Shown piece after piece: positions 1 through 36,500 of a stretch of DNA of 64,000 bases (positions within the stretch are counted from its first letter, which is position 1; each line of letters starts with the position of its first letter). The translations under genes were made by a program, and so were the position numbers. Source of the stretch: Bimastos eiseni (taxonomy: Eukaryota > Annelida > Clitellata > Crassiclitellata > Lumbricidae); NCBI GenBank assembly GCA_959347315.1, contig OY365806.1, positions 54,465,116-54,529,115 of the forward strand, given 5' to 3'. The notes under the pieces were generated by a model. The model worked only from the letters and a program-made list of their open reading frames with translations. It did not search any database and was not told where the DNA came from.

Positions 1-11
1 TCCGCTAACGC

Positions 12-330
12 TTGACTATCAATATGCATTTCGTCCACTGGGGCTGCTGCTATGTTCTGCAAAACATCACTGAGATGCTAGGACAAAATGATGTTCTTGT
101 TATATCGATGGGCTACTCCAAGGCCTTTGACTCCATCCATCACGTGGCCATTACTGACGTCCTCACAAGACTCCCCATGCCCAACAGCATTTATAACTGG
201 CTTGTCGGCTATCTTGACGGAAGGAAGCACTTCACTAACTTCGGTGGCGTTCTATCCTCAGTGGCTACAATGAACGCAAGTGTGGTACAGAGGTCAGTAC
301 TTGGGCCTCCGGAATGCACCATCGGAACAG
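12..330 (+). pseudogene. non-LTR reverse transcriptase fragment
   Basis: The frame reads DVLVISMGYSKAFDSIHHVA and NSIYNWLVGYLDGRKHF, the palm motif-A region (D..KAFD) of LINE reverse transcriptases. The motif-A first Asp position is Met-Gly here, so it is not intact. The frame runs into unrelated MITE sequence after about 340, so the full open frame is a chimera. Confidence 0.75.
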
Positions 331-340
331 CTAAAATTTT

Positions 341-456
341 CTGCATTCTCAAGCGTTTGTATGTATACAATAGAATATGTTTAGTTTTGGACGGGGTTTC
401 GCCTATAAATTTAAGATCAAAATGGTTCCACGGCCTAAAAAGATTGGAAGACGCTG
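341..456 (+). mobile_element. hAT-like MITE end fragment
   Basis: This stretch matches, with substitutions, the right end of the complete element at 26984-27966. Shared landmarks are tctcaagcg, acggggtt, aagatcaaaa and the terminal ggaag/acgctg. It is only the right-terminal 115 bp. Confidence 0.65.
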
Positions 457-461
457 AACTA

Positions 462-487
462 CCCTAACCCTAACTCTGACCCTAACC
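462..487 (+). repeat. telomere-like (CCCTAA) short tract
   Basis: About four CCCTAA-type units with one disrupted (actctg). They adjoin the outer end of the MITE fragment. It is an interstitial tract; flanking DNA continues normally. Confidence 0.5.
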
Positions 488-489
488 GA

Positions 490-1460
490 CCATCATGATG
501 AATATGTTTTACCCTCAAGCTAGGTAGGTATACACTGCACTGAACGACCTTTTCCACTGAATACACATGAAGAAATACAAAATGACAGAATTATAATTAT
601 CATTACTACTATTTCATTGGTACTATGAAACGACACAGTTCGTCATATCACACAGTTCGCTCCAGGCATGTGTAGTCGCGGAAACCAATCGCCGGAACGA
701 GAAAGTAAGAGAGAGATACAAAAGCCCCAATTGTAATAGATTGCCGAAGAAAGTATATAGTAAGTCGTAAGTGTAGAAACGATGATCAATAGAGGATGCC
801 AAAAATAAAATACGTTTGCTGTACATGTGTAAAGAACACTGCAATTGCGAGCGCTATGAGCCTATGAGTTAGTCTGTCACATTACTAAATCATAAGTAAG
901 TATCTTTTTTATTGAGAGGAATAAGAATGCCTGAAATCGCACAGCACGTACACATACAGATTATATGTCTATTAGGTCTCATCGATCAAGAGACGTCAAC
1001 AACTTACAGGCTCGTTTTCACGAGGCTTAGCATCTTTGGGCTCCTCTTCAGCCTGAAAGAGACTGTTTTTATCCATAGTGATGCGTATACTGCCTTGATA
1101 CCTTCGTATCGCGTTGTTATTCAACAAGAACCATTAGTATAACCATCGACATATATTTACAGACTGAAAATACCCTTTCATCGCTATAAAACTAGTTGAA
1201 GTGCGACGACCTCCGGCGGATAGAAACGTACTTAGACTTGATTACATAACAAATTCAATTATTTTAATTAATATTTTAACATACTTTTAAATAAAATCGA
1301 CAAATACTTATATTTTCTGAGTAAAACATTGCTTTTAGAGATTAAAAATAGCGAAACTAATATGCATAGCAATTAAAGAGGGCGACATCTGTGTTTAAAA
1401 AAATGTTACCGGATATATTATTCACGAGGTTTCATGCTTTCCGCCACTGCTCACTGTGCT
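490..1460. other. no recognisable feature
   Basis: Short open frames on both strands have no recognisable motifs. Composition is AT-rich with no clear repeat. Confidence 0.5.
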
Positions 1461-1928
1461 CACTGCTACGGAGCCCCTAAAGGGACATAAAAGACAAAAT
1501 ATTTTATCTCGTGCGCACGAGATACAAACTCGTGCGCACGAGATAACAACTCGTTCCCTCGACTTACTAACTCGTGCGCACGAGTGACGTAAGCAAACTT
1601 CTATTTCTGGGATATAATGGCGTCGCTGCAACAATTGGCAACGAGGTTGAAATGGGACAACGGCGATTTGTCGTTTTAGCGTCCCAAATTCCACACCACA
1701 ACTCTTACGATAAATCGCGGGGATAACTCTATCTGATATTGTCAGCATTTTAGCTCTGTCAGTCTGAACATCATTTTCATTTTCGCTTTCATATTCGCCT
1801 GCAGAGTGATATCCCAAGTCGGGCACACGCTCAGCGTACAAACGGCATAACAAATAACATTGTAGCTTTAAGTGCCTTCCTTACAGGCCAAAGCCTTTCA
1901 CACCACATATTACACACCCCTATAGTAG

Positions 1929-2205
1929 TAGTAATCGAAATCTCCAGACTTCTAAGGCGTCACTTGAAAGCTATGCGCAGGGCACCTGCTTATTCAGGAG
2001 CGCTGCGTCAAATCGAAAGGGTTGTCCAAATGATAGTCCGTGGGAGGTCAGAGTTCAGTTTCCAGAAGGTCAGCATGGAAGCAGAGTAGCTGTTAAGGAG
2101 GGCATCGCTTTCGTCGAGGAGTGACAGATGTCAAGTAATGATTCTGGGTAAGAGTTATTGAAAAGGTGAGATTTAAGTTTAGAATGGAATGCCCGAAACA
2201 CTCTA
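1929..2205 (-). mobile_element. LINE 3'-end fragment, family A
   Basis: This aligns by eye with 55626-55890 and 47227-47690 (shared gcgcagggcacc, gcttattca, gagcgctgcgtcaa, gtaagagtt.ttgaaaaggt). On the - strand the related copy encodes an APRLWNDLPPEFRAF-type CR1-like ORF2 end. It lies within the foldback element core. Confidence 0.6.
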
Positions 2206-2308
2206 TTTCTAAGACATTGTTTCGTTTATAGAGCTATGTGTTTCCCCATAAATACTAAAATAGAAGTGTGTTTACGTCACAGAAAAGTCGGCCTGCTATT
2301 GGTCAAAT

Positions 2309-2535
2309 AAGTCGTGCGCACGACTTATTAAGTCGAGGGAACGAGTTAATAAGTCGTGCGCACGAGATATTAAGTCGAGGGAACGAGTTAATAAGTCGTG
2401 CGCACGAGATATTAAGTCGAGGAAACGAGTTATTTTCTCGTTCGCACGACTTATTAAGTCGAGGGAACGAGTTAATAAGTCGTGCGCACGAGATATTAAG
2501 TCGAGGGAACGAGTTGTTATATCAGCGCACGAGAT
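2309..2535. repeat. palindromic minisatellite array (right arm)
   Basis: Alternating units resemble AAGTCGTGCGCACGACTTAT and TTAAGTCGAGGGAACGAGTT. Because units are self-complementary, both strands stay open and give the same pseudo-peptide, ISRAHDLLSRGNEL-like. This is not coding. Confidence 0.85.
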
Positions 2536-2704
2536 AAAATATTCTTCTTTCATGTCCCTTTAGGGGCTCCGTAAACTGCTGAATCAGTGCTGATGTGTTT
2601 TAATGTAAACAAACTATTAATAGAAAAATATCTCCTATAGTAATTCAGTTCAGTGTCTTCAGTGGCCACGGTAGACGTCGTTGTTTAGTGGCTTTCGGAT
2701 AGGC

Positions 2705-2860
2705 TTGGGCGATTAGTGACTTTTATTAATCGCGATTAGTAGGCAATTAATCGATTAGTAGGCGATTGATCGATTATTAAAAGTCGATTAATCGATTGGT
2801 AGACGATTAATCTATCAATTGATTAATAAAACTCGATTAATCGATTAGTTTGCCAAAGCC
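2705..2860. repeat. ATTAATCGATTAG simple array
   Basis: Repeated attaatcgattagtaggcga-type units, largely self-complementary around ATCGAT. They lie in the 5' flank of MCM5. Confidence 0.7.
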
Positions 2861-3316
2861 TACTGTCGGAGACTATTCGACGTAGGCTAATCGTAATCGT
2901 AATTTCAACATTTCAACAGCGCCCACAAAAGCGAGGTTGCGGGAACCAGCTATTTATATTCACAGGCACTCATTCAAAACAAAATCGACAGGCAGATGTC
3001 ACAATCCATAGAGTCCGGCAGAGGACAGTCGTAATCGTCATCTCAACATTTCTAGAGCGCCCAGAAAATGATATCGCGTGAACCAGCTTAGCCTGGACCT
3101 AGCAAGACCTGCTCACAGTCAGATGGATCCCTTTTAAGATGCATTGGTGGATGTAGTTGAAATTGCAAAGTAGGGAGGGCGAAGATCGAGGAGGTATCAG
3201 GTTAAGGGAAAGAGCGGAAAAACCTGTGGAAAACCCCACAGGTTTTGTGAGTTCGTAAGATGGATCCGATATTTGTCTTAATGCTGAGGGGAGTTTGTTG
3301 TGTTTGTTCTAAATAA

Positions 3317-3469
3317 CAGGGCCGTGCCGAGCTATAATTGTGCCATGTGCCTAGCATCAATCTGGCGTCCTCACATTTTTCAAACGGTGCATTTTGAAAT
3401 ACATCATCTTGAATTTTTTTGCGCCCTTTCCATATTTGCGCCCTAAGCTGCCCCCTCGGTACGGCCCTG
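3317..3469 (-). mobile_element. small hAT-like MITE, family CAGGGCCGTACC, copy 1
   Basis: Ends cagggccgtgccgag and ctcggtacggccctg are inverted. The interior (gcaattata-type, gcatcaat, gcgccctttcca) matches, inverted, the copies at 35955 and 53165. No target duplication is visible for this copy. Confidence 0.65.
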
Positions 3470-3900
3470 GCGAAGAGTTCGCAAAGATCCCAATTTGCAC
3501 TGGCGGCATACATTGTAGGCAGTAGCCTAGACGGTTAGCGATAGGACTTTGACGTGGATTCGTTCAGCGATTTTTAGCCAGTGGAGTGATTTGAGGATTG
3601 GAGTGGTCGATGTACCACTGACCATAGCCACTGACTGACTTCGCTTTTATATAACGACTAATTACGTGAGCGAAGAATTAATGCCACGATTGTGCACGTC
3701 ACAATATTAACAATTCCAATAAATGCAGCTATTTTACTTATGGGGGTTTAGGCTTGTCCTAAGAGTACTAAAAATCCTAGTTTCATTAAATTCGAATTGT
3801 TCAGCCATGATATATCTGGCATCTTCTGCTAGCAAGCCTAGCATAAACCATTAATGCGGGAGTACTAGCGCTACAACATTTATGCGCATTGAGTCACGCA
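3470..3900. other. MCM5 upstream flank, no recognised element
   Basis: This holds no gene or clear repeat. Its distal end leads into the E2F-like site. Confidence 0.4.
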
Positions 3901-3902
3901 AG

Positions 3903-3912
3903 TTTTCGCGCG
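3903..3912 (+). promoter_or_regulatory. E2F-like site upstream of MCM5
   Basis: The string ttttcgcgcg contains TTTCGCGC, a perfect fit to the E2F consensus TTTSSCGC, about 85 bp before the MCM5 start codon. MCM genes are established E2F targets at G1/S in animals and plants. The transcription start is not visible, so the link rests on position and motif only. Confidence 0.55.
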
Positions 3913-3992
3913 CTCACTGCCAACAACAATATTCTGTTTCTTACGCGTTATGATCGGATTCTTCTAGATAGTTGTTAATTTGAAGCTGAAAA

Positions 3993-30269
<26,277 letters not shown>

Positions 30270-32520
30270 TCATTATTTTTAAAAGCAAGAGGCACACAAC
30301 CTTTCTTGCCAACACGGCTTCTTGTGAACTTGATCATTACAGACTAAACTTGAGACAAATTGCATTGTTTCAAGTCAAATTAGATAAGATAAAATACTTC
30401 ATATGCAACATTACATTCTAGTTCTTACAATGCTTTTCTAAAATTAGACTTTCATCAGAATGTTTCACATAAAGCATATTGGCAGGAGGAAATGTCAAGA
30501 TGCTTTATGACCGATCTAGATCTTCTATGAATCTTCAATATTAGCTGACAAACCCTGTGGTGTTCGAGTTTTTGTTTCGTTACAGCTAAACGCTACAATG
30601 TAAACTTTTATTTATGCAAACCGTTATGAAACTGCTGGTAAAAGTTTCTGACGTAGTCAGTTTTATTGTCCCTCCTTAGGTCGGATCTGCTGGGTCAAAA
30701 GTACATCTACTTTGATAAGAAATGAGACTTACAGCTTGTGATGTTATCTCTTCCAATCTCTCCCCTATGTTCCTCTACTTAATCTTTAAAAGAATGTATG
30801 ATGCGCAGCCATTATGCCAAAGTTGCTAGCAGCTGATAAAAGCTTCCGATCATCTGCCAAATGAATCCAGCCCGACCACTTCCTGATGAGCTCAATATCA
30901 CCTGACAAACAACGTTGCAATCTATTTATAGCTTGATAATTACTGTCCCATGTAGAAAGTGGATCCTTCAGCTGGTGGGGGCTGAAACCCAAACCACTAC
31001 TTGCTGTCTAGTCCCCAATTACATTGGTACCAAATTCTGCTGTATGCTGGAAAACTATCCATTTGCAGAGCCTACAGCAGCCTGTAGTGGGCTGTTATTT
31101 GATTTTTACAACAGATTTGGCTATTGGTTGGAGGCATTCAGACCTAAGCCATAAGTTGGATGACGTTTCCTTGCATCTTCCTAAGCAAACATTGATTGCC
31201 TTGGTTGCAATTTAATTGTGGCTGTAATATCAGGATTTTTACCATCCTTCTTAAGTACAGCTAGGCTACCAACTTTCTCACAAGTTGTTGCATCAAAGTT
31301 TAGAGATACCAAGTGCGAAAATAAACTAGTCACCTGAAGATTGGACAGTGAAGGAAACAAAGGAGCTGTTAATGTTGGGTTGTGTTAAAGATGAGATATA
31401 TCAGAAGAAAAAAAGTTCTTCCTGAAAAAACGCATTTTGAAAATGGTGCACGAACTTTTGTGCCACCCTATAGATAGAAAGGATTGATCTACATATCTTC
31501 TTCGTTCATTGACACTAAACCAGATGACAAACCACATCGGTGTACATATGAAAACAGAATTAAATTTTGTAGACTCATTGTAGTGTTTGCATGTTCCGGT
31601 CAATGTTCAAGATTGGTTATTGCAATGGCTATCAGTTGCACAATATTCTAGTAATGTTGATGGGGAGAGGAATGGAAGATTTGGAGAATTGGGAGGGAAA
31701 TCGTTCCACTGTGAAGGTTGTGTGGCAATGTTCAGGCAGAAAGCTCTGCCAGTGAAGAAAAATTAATCTTAGAAGTTAAGTAGTTGAGAGTTAACAGAAA
31801 ATGGCTTTCAAAGGGAACTTTGTTGGCTTAAGGAGAGAGATCAACAAGTATCGGGGAGCACACAGATCTGTACAGTGAGCTACGGTACACTGGCATGGTT
31901 GCTAATGATTTCTTATACTATGGTTACTAATCTACTGGTGCTAAGATTATAACCTAGAGGAACCTTACAATACATAACGAGGTTCTATAAATATAAAAGT
32001 AGAATTTATAAAGATGGTTTTTAAGTCATAGCATACATGCATCATATGCATCAACTGTTTAAAGCATACGTTTGTTGTCTTCTTGGTTTCTGAAAGACTG
32101 CTCAATGGACTGAAGATGTTGTACATGTATATTTCATTGCCACTTGCAGACATACGTAATTTTGGGATTTTCAGTGATGGGAGAAAACAACCTGCCATTC
32201 ATTCTATAGCTACGAGCATTTCTATACATTTGCCTGCAGTGGCATTGTCTGAGAACATAACAGTAGACATTAAAACTGATAATTCATCTGATTTTAGTAT
32301 AATACCCCTGAGCATTATTCTTCAAGTAAATAAAAAACACATTAATAAAACCAAATAGTACGTAGTCAACATATGAAACATTTATATCAGTATATTTTAC
32401 AAACATTGCTAATGTTCGTATTAGTGCTATAAAATGCGCAATATGAAATGAGATATTGTCCTGCGGATAATATGTCCCCCAATGCTGATGGCATTTCATC
32501 ATAAGGAGTGAATGTTTATT
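30270..32520. other. MCM5 3' flank, no recognised feature
   Basis: MCM5 3' UTR and intergenic DNA. Small open frames (for example - strand 30786-30992) have no motif I can name. No clear repeat was spotted. Confidence 0.45.
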
Positions 32521-32524
32521 CTTA

Positions 32525-33060
32525 AACTTGACAATGACCTACTTTCTGAACAGTTTCCATTGTTCGCCTTCTCTACCAGTGTTCGTAATTTGGGTGTTAC
32601 CATTGACGGCACTCTTTGTTTGCTGAACACTTCTCTAACTTCTCTTGGTCTAGTTTTTATCACCTGCGATTGAGTTCTCAGGTGATCTGTTTCCTCCATT
32701 TTCGCCTCTATATTTCATGCTTTTGTTTGCTCATGCATAGATTACTGTAACTTGCTACTTCCAAAATCTTGCCTGTAATTAAGTTGTCAATCGGTGCTAA
32801 ATGCAACTGTCCATCTGATTGACCACCTTAGGTCCATCCATATATTAGGTATTGAAAAAAAATCGTTGTGACCTTATCCGTCATCCTCTTTGGATGCCTC
32901 GGGTCATCATCCTTTTCAACCGTCAGCAGGTCAATTGATCAATCGTAATCTGGTGGGTAACGGTTATCTGTGCTGTGTATGGGTAGCAGAAAATGAGTTA
33001 TCTCTGATTAATAACATTACTTACTTTGATCGAAGTTGATCTCGATCTCTGCCATGCCAA
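32525..33060 (+). pseudogene. decayed CR1-like LINE between the two genes
   Basis: The + frames read SVRNLGVTIDGTLC, IFHAFVCSCIDYCNLLLPKS and CQSVLNATVHLI, with stops and frameshifts. This is the standard RT-thumb order of CR1/L2 elements. Confidence 0.75.
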
Positions 33061-33203
33061 AATCATGGCTTCAGTTAAGTGGCTTCCAACTTTTCAACCT
33101 TCTTAAGTTAAGAATCACAGGATAGTACTAATTATAGAAACATCAGGAATCATTGTACAATAAATAAAGAAGAAATGCTAACAGGTCTAGCAATAAATAA
33201 TGT

Positions 33204-33512
33204 TTAGTACACTTTTGGATCTTTTCTCTTGAGTGGTGACAATGACCTTGACCTCGATCCAACTTTGACCTTTTGACCTTGACTGCGGGACCGTTCGACA
33301 TGTCCAGTGCTATGTCCCACCTCCTGATAACCTCTACGAAACTCGCCTACCATGTCCTCAACAGACGAGTCGAACACAACTGATGACGACGTGTTTGCCC
33401 TGTTTGCAAGTATCAGCTTTTCTAGTCGTGAGATCATCTCAAAATCTGGAATGGCAACTGTACCGACATCGAGCCCCAACATACGAGCCATCACCCGACG
33501 CAAATCCAACAG
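33204..33512 (-). CDS. CCDC170: CCDC170 exon 13 (stop codon)
   Basis: The acceptor gttggcag precedes LLDLRRVMARMLGLDVGTVA then IPDFEMISRLEKLI, matching the C-terminal FREVVSQMLGLNVTSLALPD block of vertebrate CCDC170. It is followed by a low-complexity Ser/Arg/Lys tail, with TAA at 33204-33206. Confidence 0.92.
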   Translation of the reverse strand: MLDLRRVMARMLGLDVGTVAIPDFEMISRLEKLILANRANTSSSVVFDSSVEDMVGEFRRGYQEVGHSTGHVERSRSQGQKVKVGSRSRSLSPLKRKDPKVY

Positions 33513-36500
33513 CTGCCAACAAACACAAAGTCTCCACTAACAACTCTACAAAACTAACAAACTCAGTTGATCATTTGACGATCATTTTTCATTTACGTGC
33601 TGCAATTAAGTTAATTTTTCAGTATTTTAATCCAAAATTTATGGATAGACAAGCATTTATTATGATCATTGGATGCTCATCCATATATTATGTGCAAAAC
33701 AAAATTATCTTTCCATACCTCCTCTGTAGCACCAAAAACATTTTGTGAACCCCTCCCCACGTGTACATACAACTAACGTTCTTTAGCACCCCTTTACAGA
33801 AGTCTGTTAAGTAATTTATTAGACATTTATTTTAGCCCGTAGACTACAATTTATTTTTTTAAACATCACATTTGCTAGCCAAAATTTTTTAACTTTCATG
33901 AAGAAATAAAATTCTAGCAATACTAACCCTTACATTTTAGCAAAGTTTAAAATACTATATAAACTTGATAAGGTCGGTATGATGCGATTTGGTTTTTAAT
34001 TCTGATTTTAATATTCCATAACTTAAAGTCTGAACAATCTGAAGAGAATTTAATTATACCAAAAACGAAAGAAATCCAGATTTCAGTTGCATTTCAAAAA
34101 GGATAAATCACTTTCCATCAGTCTCATATACAAACAATTGCAAACAAACTCTATTGCAAACAATTGGCATCACTTATGAATCCTGCTTTCCAACTGACTG
34201 TTATTACATTGCATGACTTGAGCATATGTACACAAAATAAATGTTTAACTATCATGCCCCCATTCACCTATTTATGATACAAATAGGCATATGAGAACAT
34301 TATAATTATAAGTTTAGTTTGCGTGAGTACACATCCTATCAATGGCCTCTCGCCATATGCACCCATATGTAAAATCACCTAAATTCGATCACCCCTTAAT
34401 TCCCTCCCATTAGTGGGTATGTAATATATGAATGAGCCCAAGGCATAAACAGCAGATTGGGACAGTCATAACAGAATGAGTTGATCATGTGGTACTAAAT
34501 GAGTGTGTGTATTATCAGAGATTTACAATTTTTACATATAGTTATAAACATTCATGACACAGAGAGACTTCATTATTGGTAGACTTGAACTCACAATTTC
34601 TCAAAAGCATCTGAAAATATTACATATTTTAGCTACTACAAAATTTCAACTTCAGTATTTCAAACTCTCGTATTTCGAATCTCTGGTTATATGAAATACC
34701 ATTGAATAACCCAGCCACAATCAATGCACACTTATACAAACATAGCTCTGTTTTATTGAACATGCTTAAATTGAAGTCTCTCTTATTTCGAATGCACTTT
34801 CCAGTCCTTATGGAACAGTGGACCTACAGATAGGCCTACATTCCCTTTTGAACTGGATACTGTTGGGCTTGTTGTGGCTGACTGATGAATGATGACAGAT
34901 ATGTTTGTTTCCCATCTGGCTCCATTTATGTCTGGTCACTGGAAGGGGTCAGTCTATGTTTACATTTAATATGTTGACCCCAATCCTATCGCCTGGTGAC
35001 AGATTTAGCCAAAGGAGCAAGGTGGGCCGATTCCCCATGCCCTGTTTGGATATATCCTAGCACCTCTTAGGCGGGTAGCCCAGTGATGGTGTGTCCAAAA
35101 GCTTGCTCTCCAAAGCATTCTGTCAATTAAGACTTCCATTCATACTAAAAACTGGTTGCATTGGAAAAGTAACTAGTTACTCAGTTACTATTTTATGCAG
35201 TTACCATATTTATGTTATTTATAACTTTCACCAAAAAGTTAGTTATTGTTCATTCATTCCAAGAGAGGACTACTTGCCATTGGTTCATTCATCCAAGCAG
35301 AGGACAACTTGTCCTTGTTCATTCATTCCAAGCGAGGACAATAGGCCCTGTTCATTAATTCCAAGAGAGGACTACTTGCCATTGATTGGTTCATTCATCC
35401 AAGCAGAGGACAACTGGTTCTTTGTCAATTAATCCCAACAGAGGGCTATGTTGTTGTTTTGTTATGTTGACTTCACAGACGTGAGGTAGAATTTGATGAA
35501 AAGTGGTGGCAATGTTTTTTAAGTGATGAAAAGTTTAATAATAGCTCATTAGTTTTGTGCAATCTGTTACCTGTCTGTGGTGTTTTGTCAGTTCATCTAA
35601 AGCCAGTTTTGTTGTGTGCAATTCGCTTGCCATCGATTGAATTGCGCTCTGACTTTGCTCCTGTGCTCTCACAGTTTCTTTCAAGTTGGCAATCGTGTGT
35701 TCTTGCTTCTGTCTCATATGCTCTAATTTTCCAACCGTGTCTTCCAGCTTTTCCATATTTCCCTCCTTGGCAAAAGTTTGCATCTACAACACAGCACAAC
35801 AAAGTATAGCTAGCATCAGATAGCTCACTACTACAGGATACTACTACTGGTTCTCTTTATTGTTAGGAAACTGGAAAGTTTGTTGACAAAATTATTTTGG
35901 GCAAAGCTGGAACAGGCAAGTTTCTGATTGGTCAGAACAAAAGAAGGTTGAGTACAGCGCCGTACCAAGGGGGGCAGTGGGGCCTAGGCCCAGGGTGCAA
36001 ATATGTGGAAAGGGTGCAAAAATGCACCATTTTCAAAATTTGGAGCACCAGATTGATGCTATGCACAGGGCGCAATTATAGCCCGGTACGGCCCTGGTTG
36101 AGTATGCTGCAAGCAGAAGGAGGTAGAATTCCTAGTGGAGAGACCAGCAGCAGCTGTTGTGAAAGGGTAAAGCCACAGCAGCACAATTCTGATGCAAAAG
36201 GATAGTTATACCCTTGTACAACATTAGCTGGATTGTAATACCTATACCTACCCATACCTACCGATCTGTCTCTGACCTTTCCTGACCTTTCCTTCATCTC
36301 CTCATTAACCAAGTGCATTGACCTGGATCTGACTTGCATCTAATTTTTTACCCACATCTGTCTCATGCCCTCTGGTTTACTCAACTTAAACACCATTCGC
36401 TTCTCTCTACAATAAACATGTTTTTGCCACCTCTCGTCAACACGTCTCTTTTTGTCATTGCCTCCTTGAATTACTTAAAATGTATCAATCTCATCCCAAT

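Larger units (their letters stand above)
1467..2573. mobile_element. foldback-type element with palindromic minisatellite arms
   Basis: The ends are exact inverted copies: tacggagcccctaaagggac at 1467 and its reverse complement ending at 2573. Homology of the arms continues inward through a minisatellite built on the palindrome CTCGTGCGCACGAG (1508, 1529, 1571) to a shared inner edge (tgacgta...acttctattt near 1585-1612, inverted at 2257-2281). The left arm is about 145 bp and the right about 315 bp, because the right has more units (about 2309-2535). The core 1613-2256 has no transposase and includes a LINE 3' fragment. The structure resembles foldback elements. No clean target duplication was found. 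Confidence 0.7.

Noticed and set aside
12..467. 151-codon open frame at the window start
   Set aside because: It joins a LINE RT fragment to a MITE end and a telomere-like tract, so it is a chance fusion.
2268..2553. Overlapping open frames on both strands with repeated ISRAHDLLSRGNE-like peptides
   Set aside because: They are the translation of a palindromic minisatellite; no start context, domain or splice context supports a gene.
30786..30992. Possible retroelement frame containing LADDRKLLSAASN
   Set aside because: The ADD string alone is not enough; neighbouring residues do not fit an RT palm and no other retroelement motif was found nearby.
35256..35445. CRISPR-like regular repeat
   Set aside because: Repeats are contiguous and degenerate with no unique spacers, in a eukaryotic intron; it is a minisatellite.
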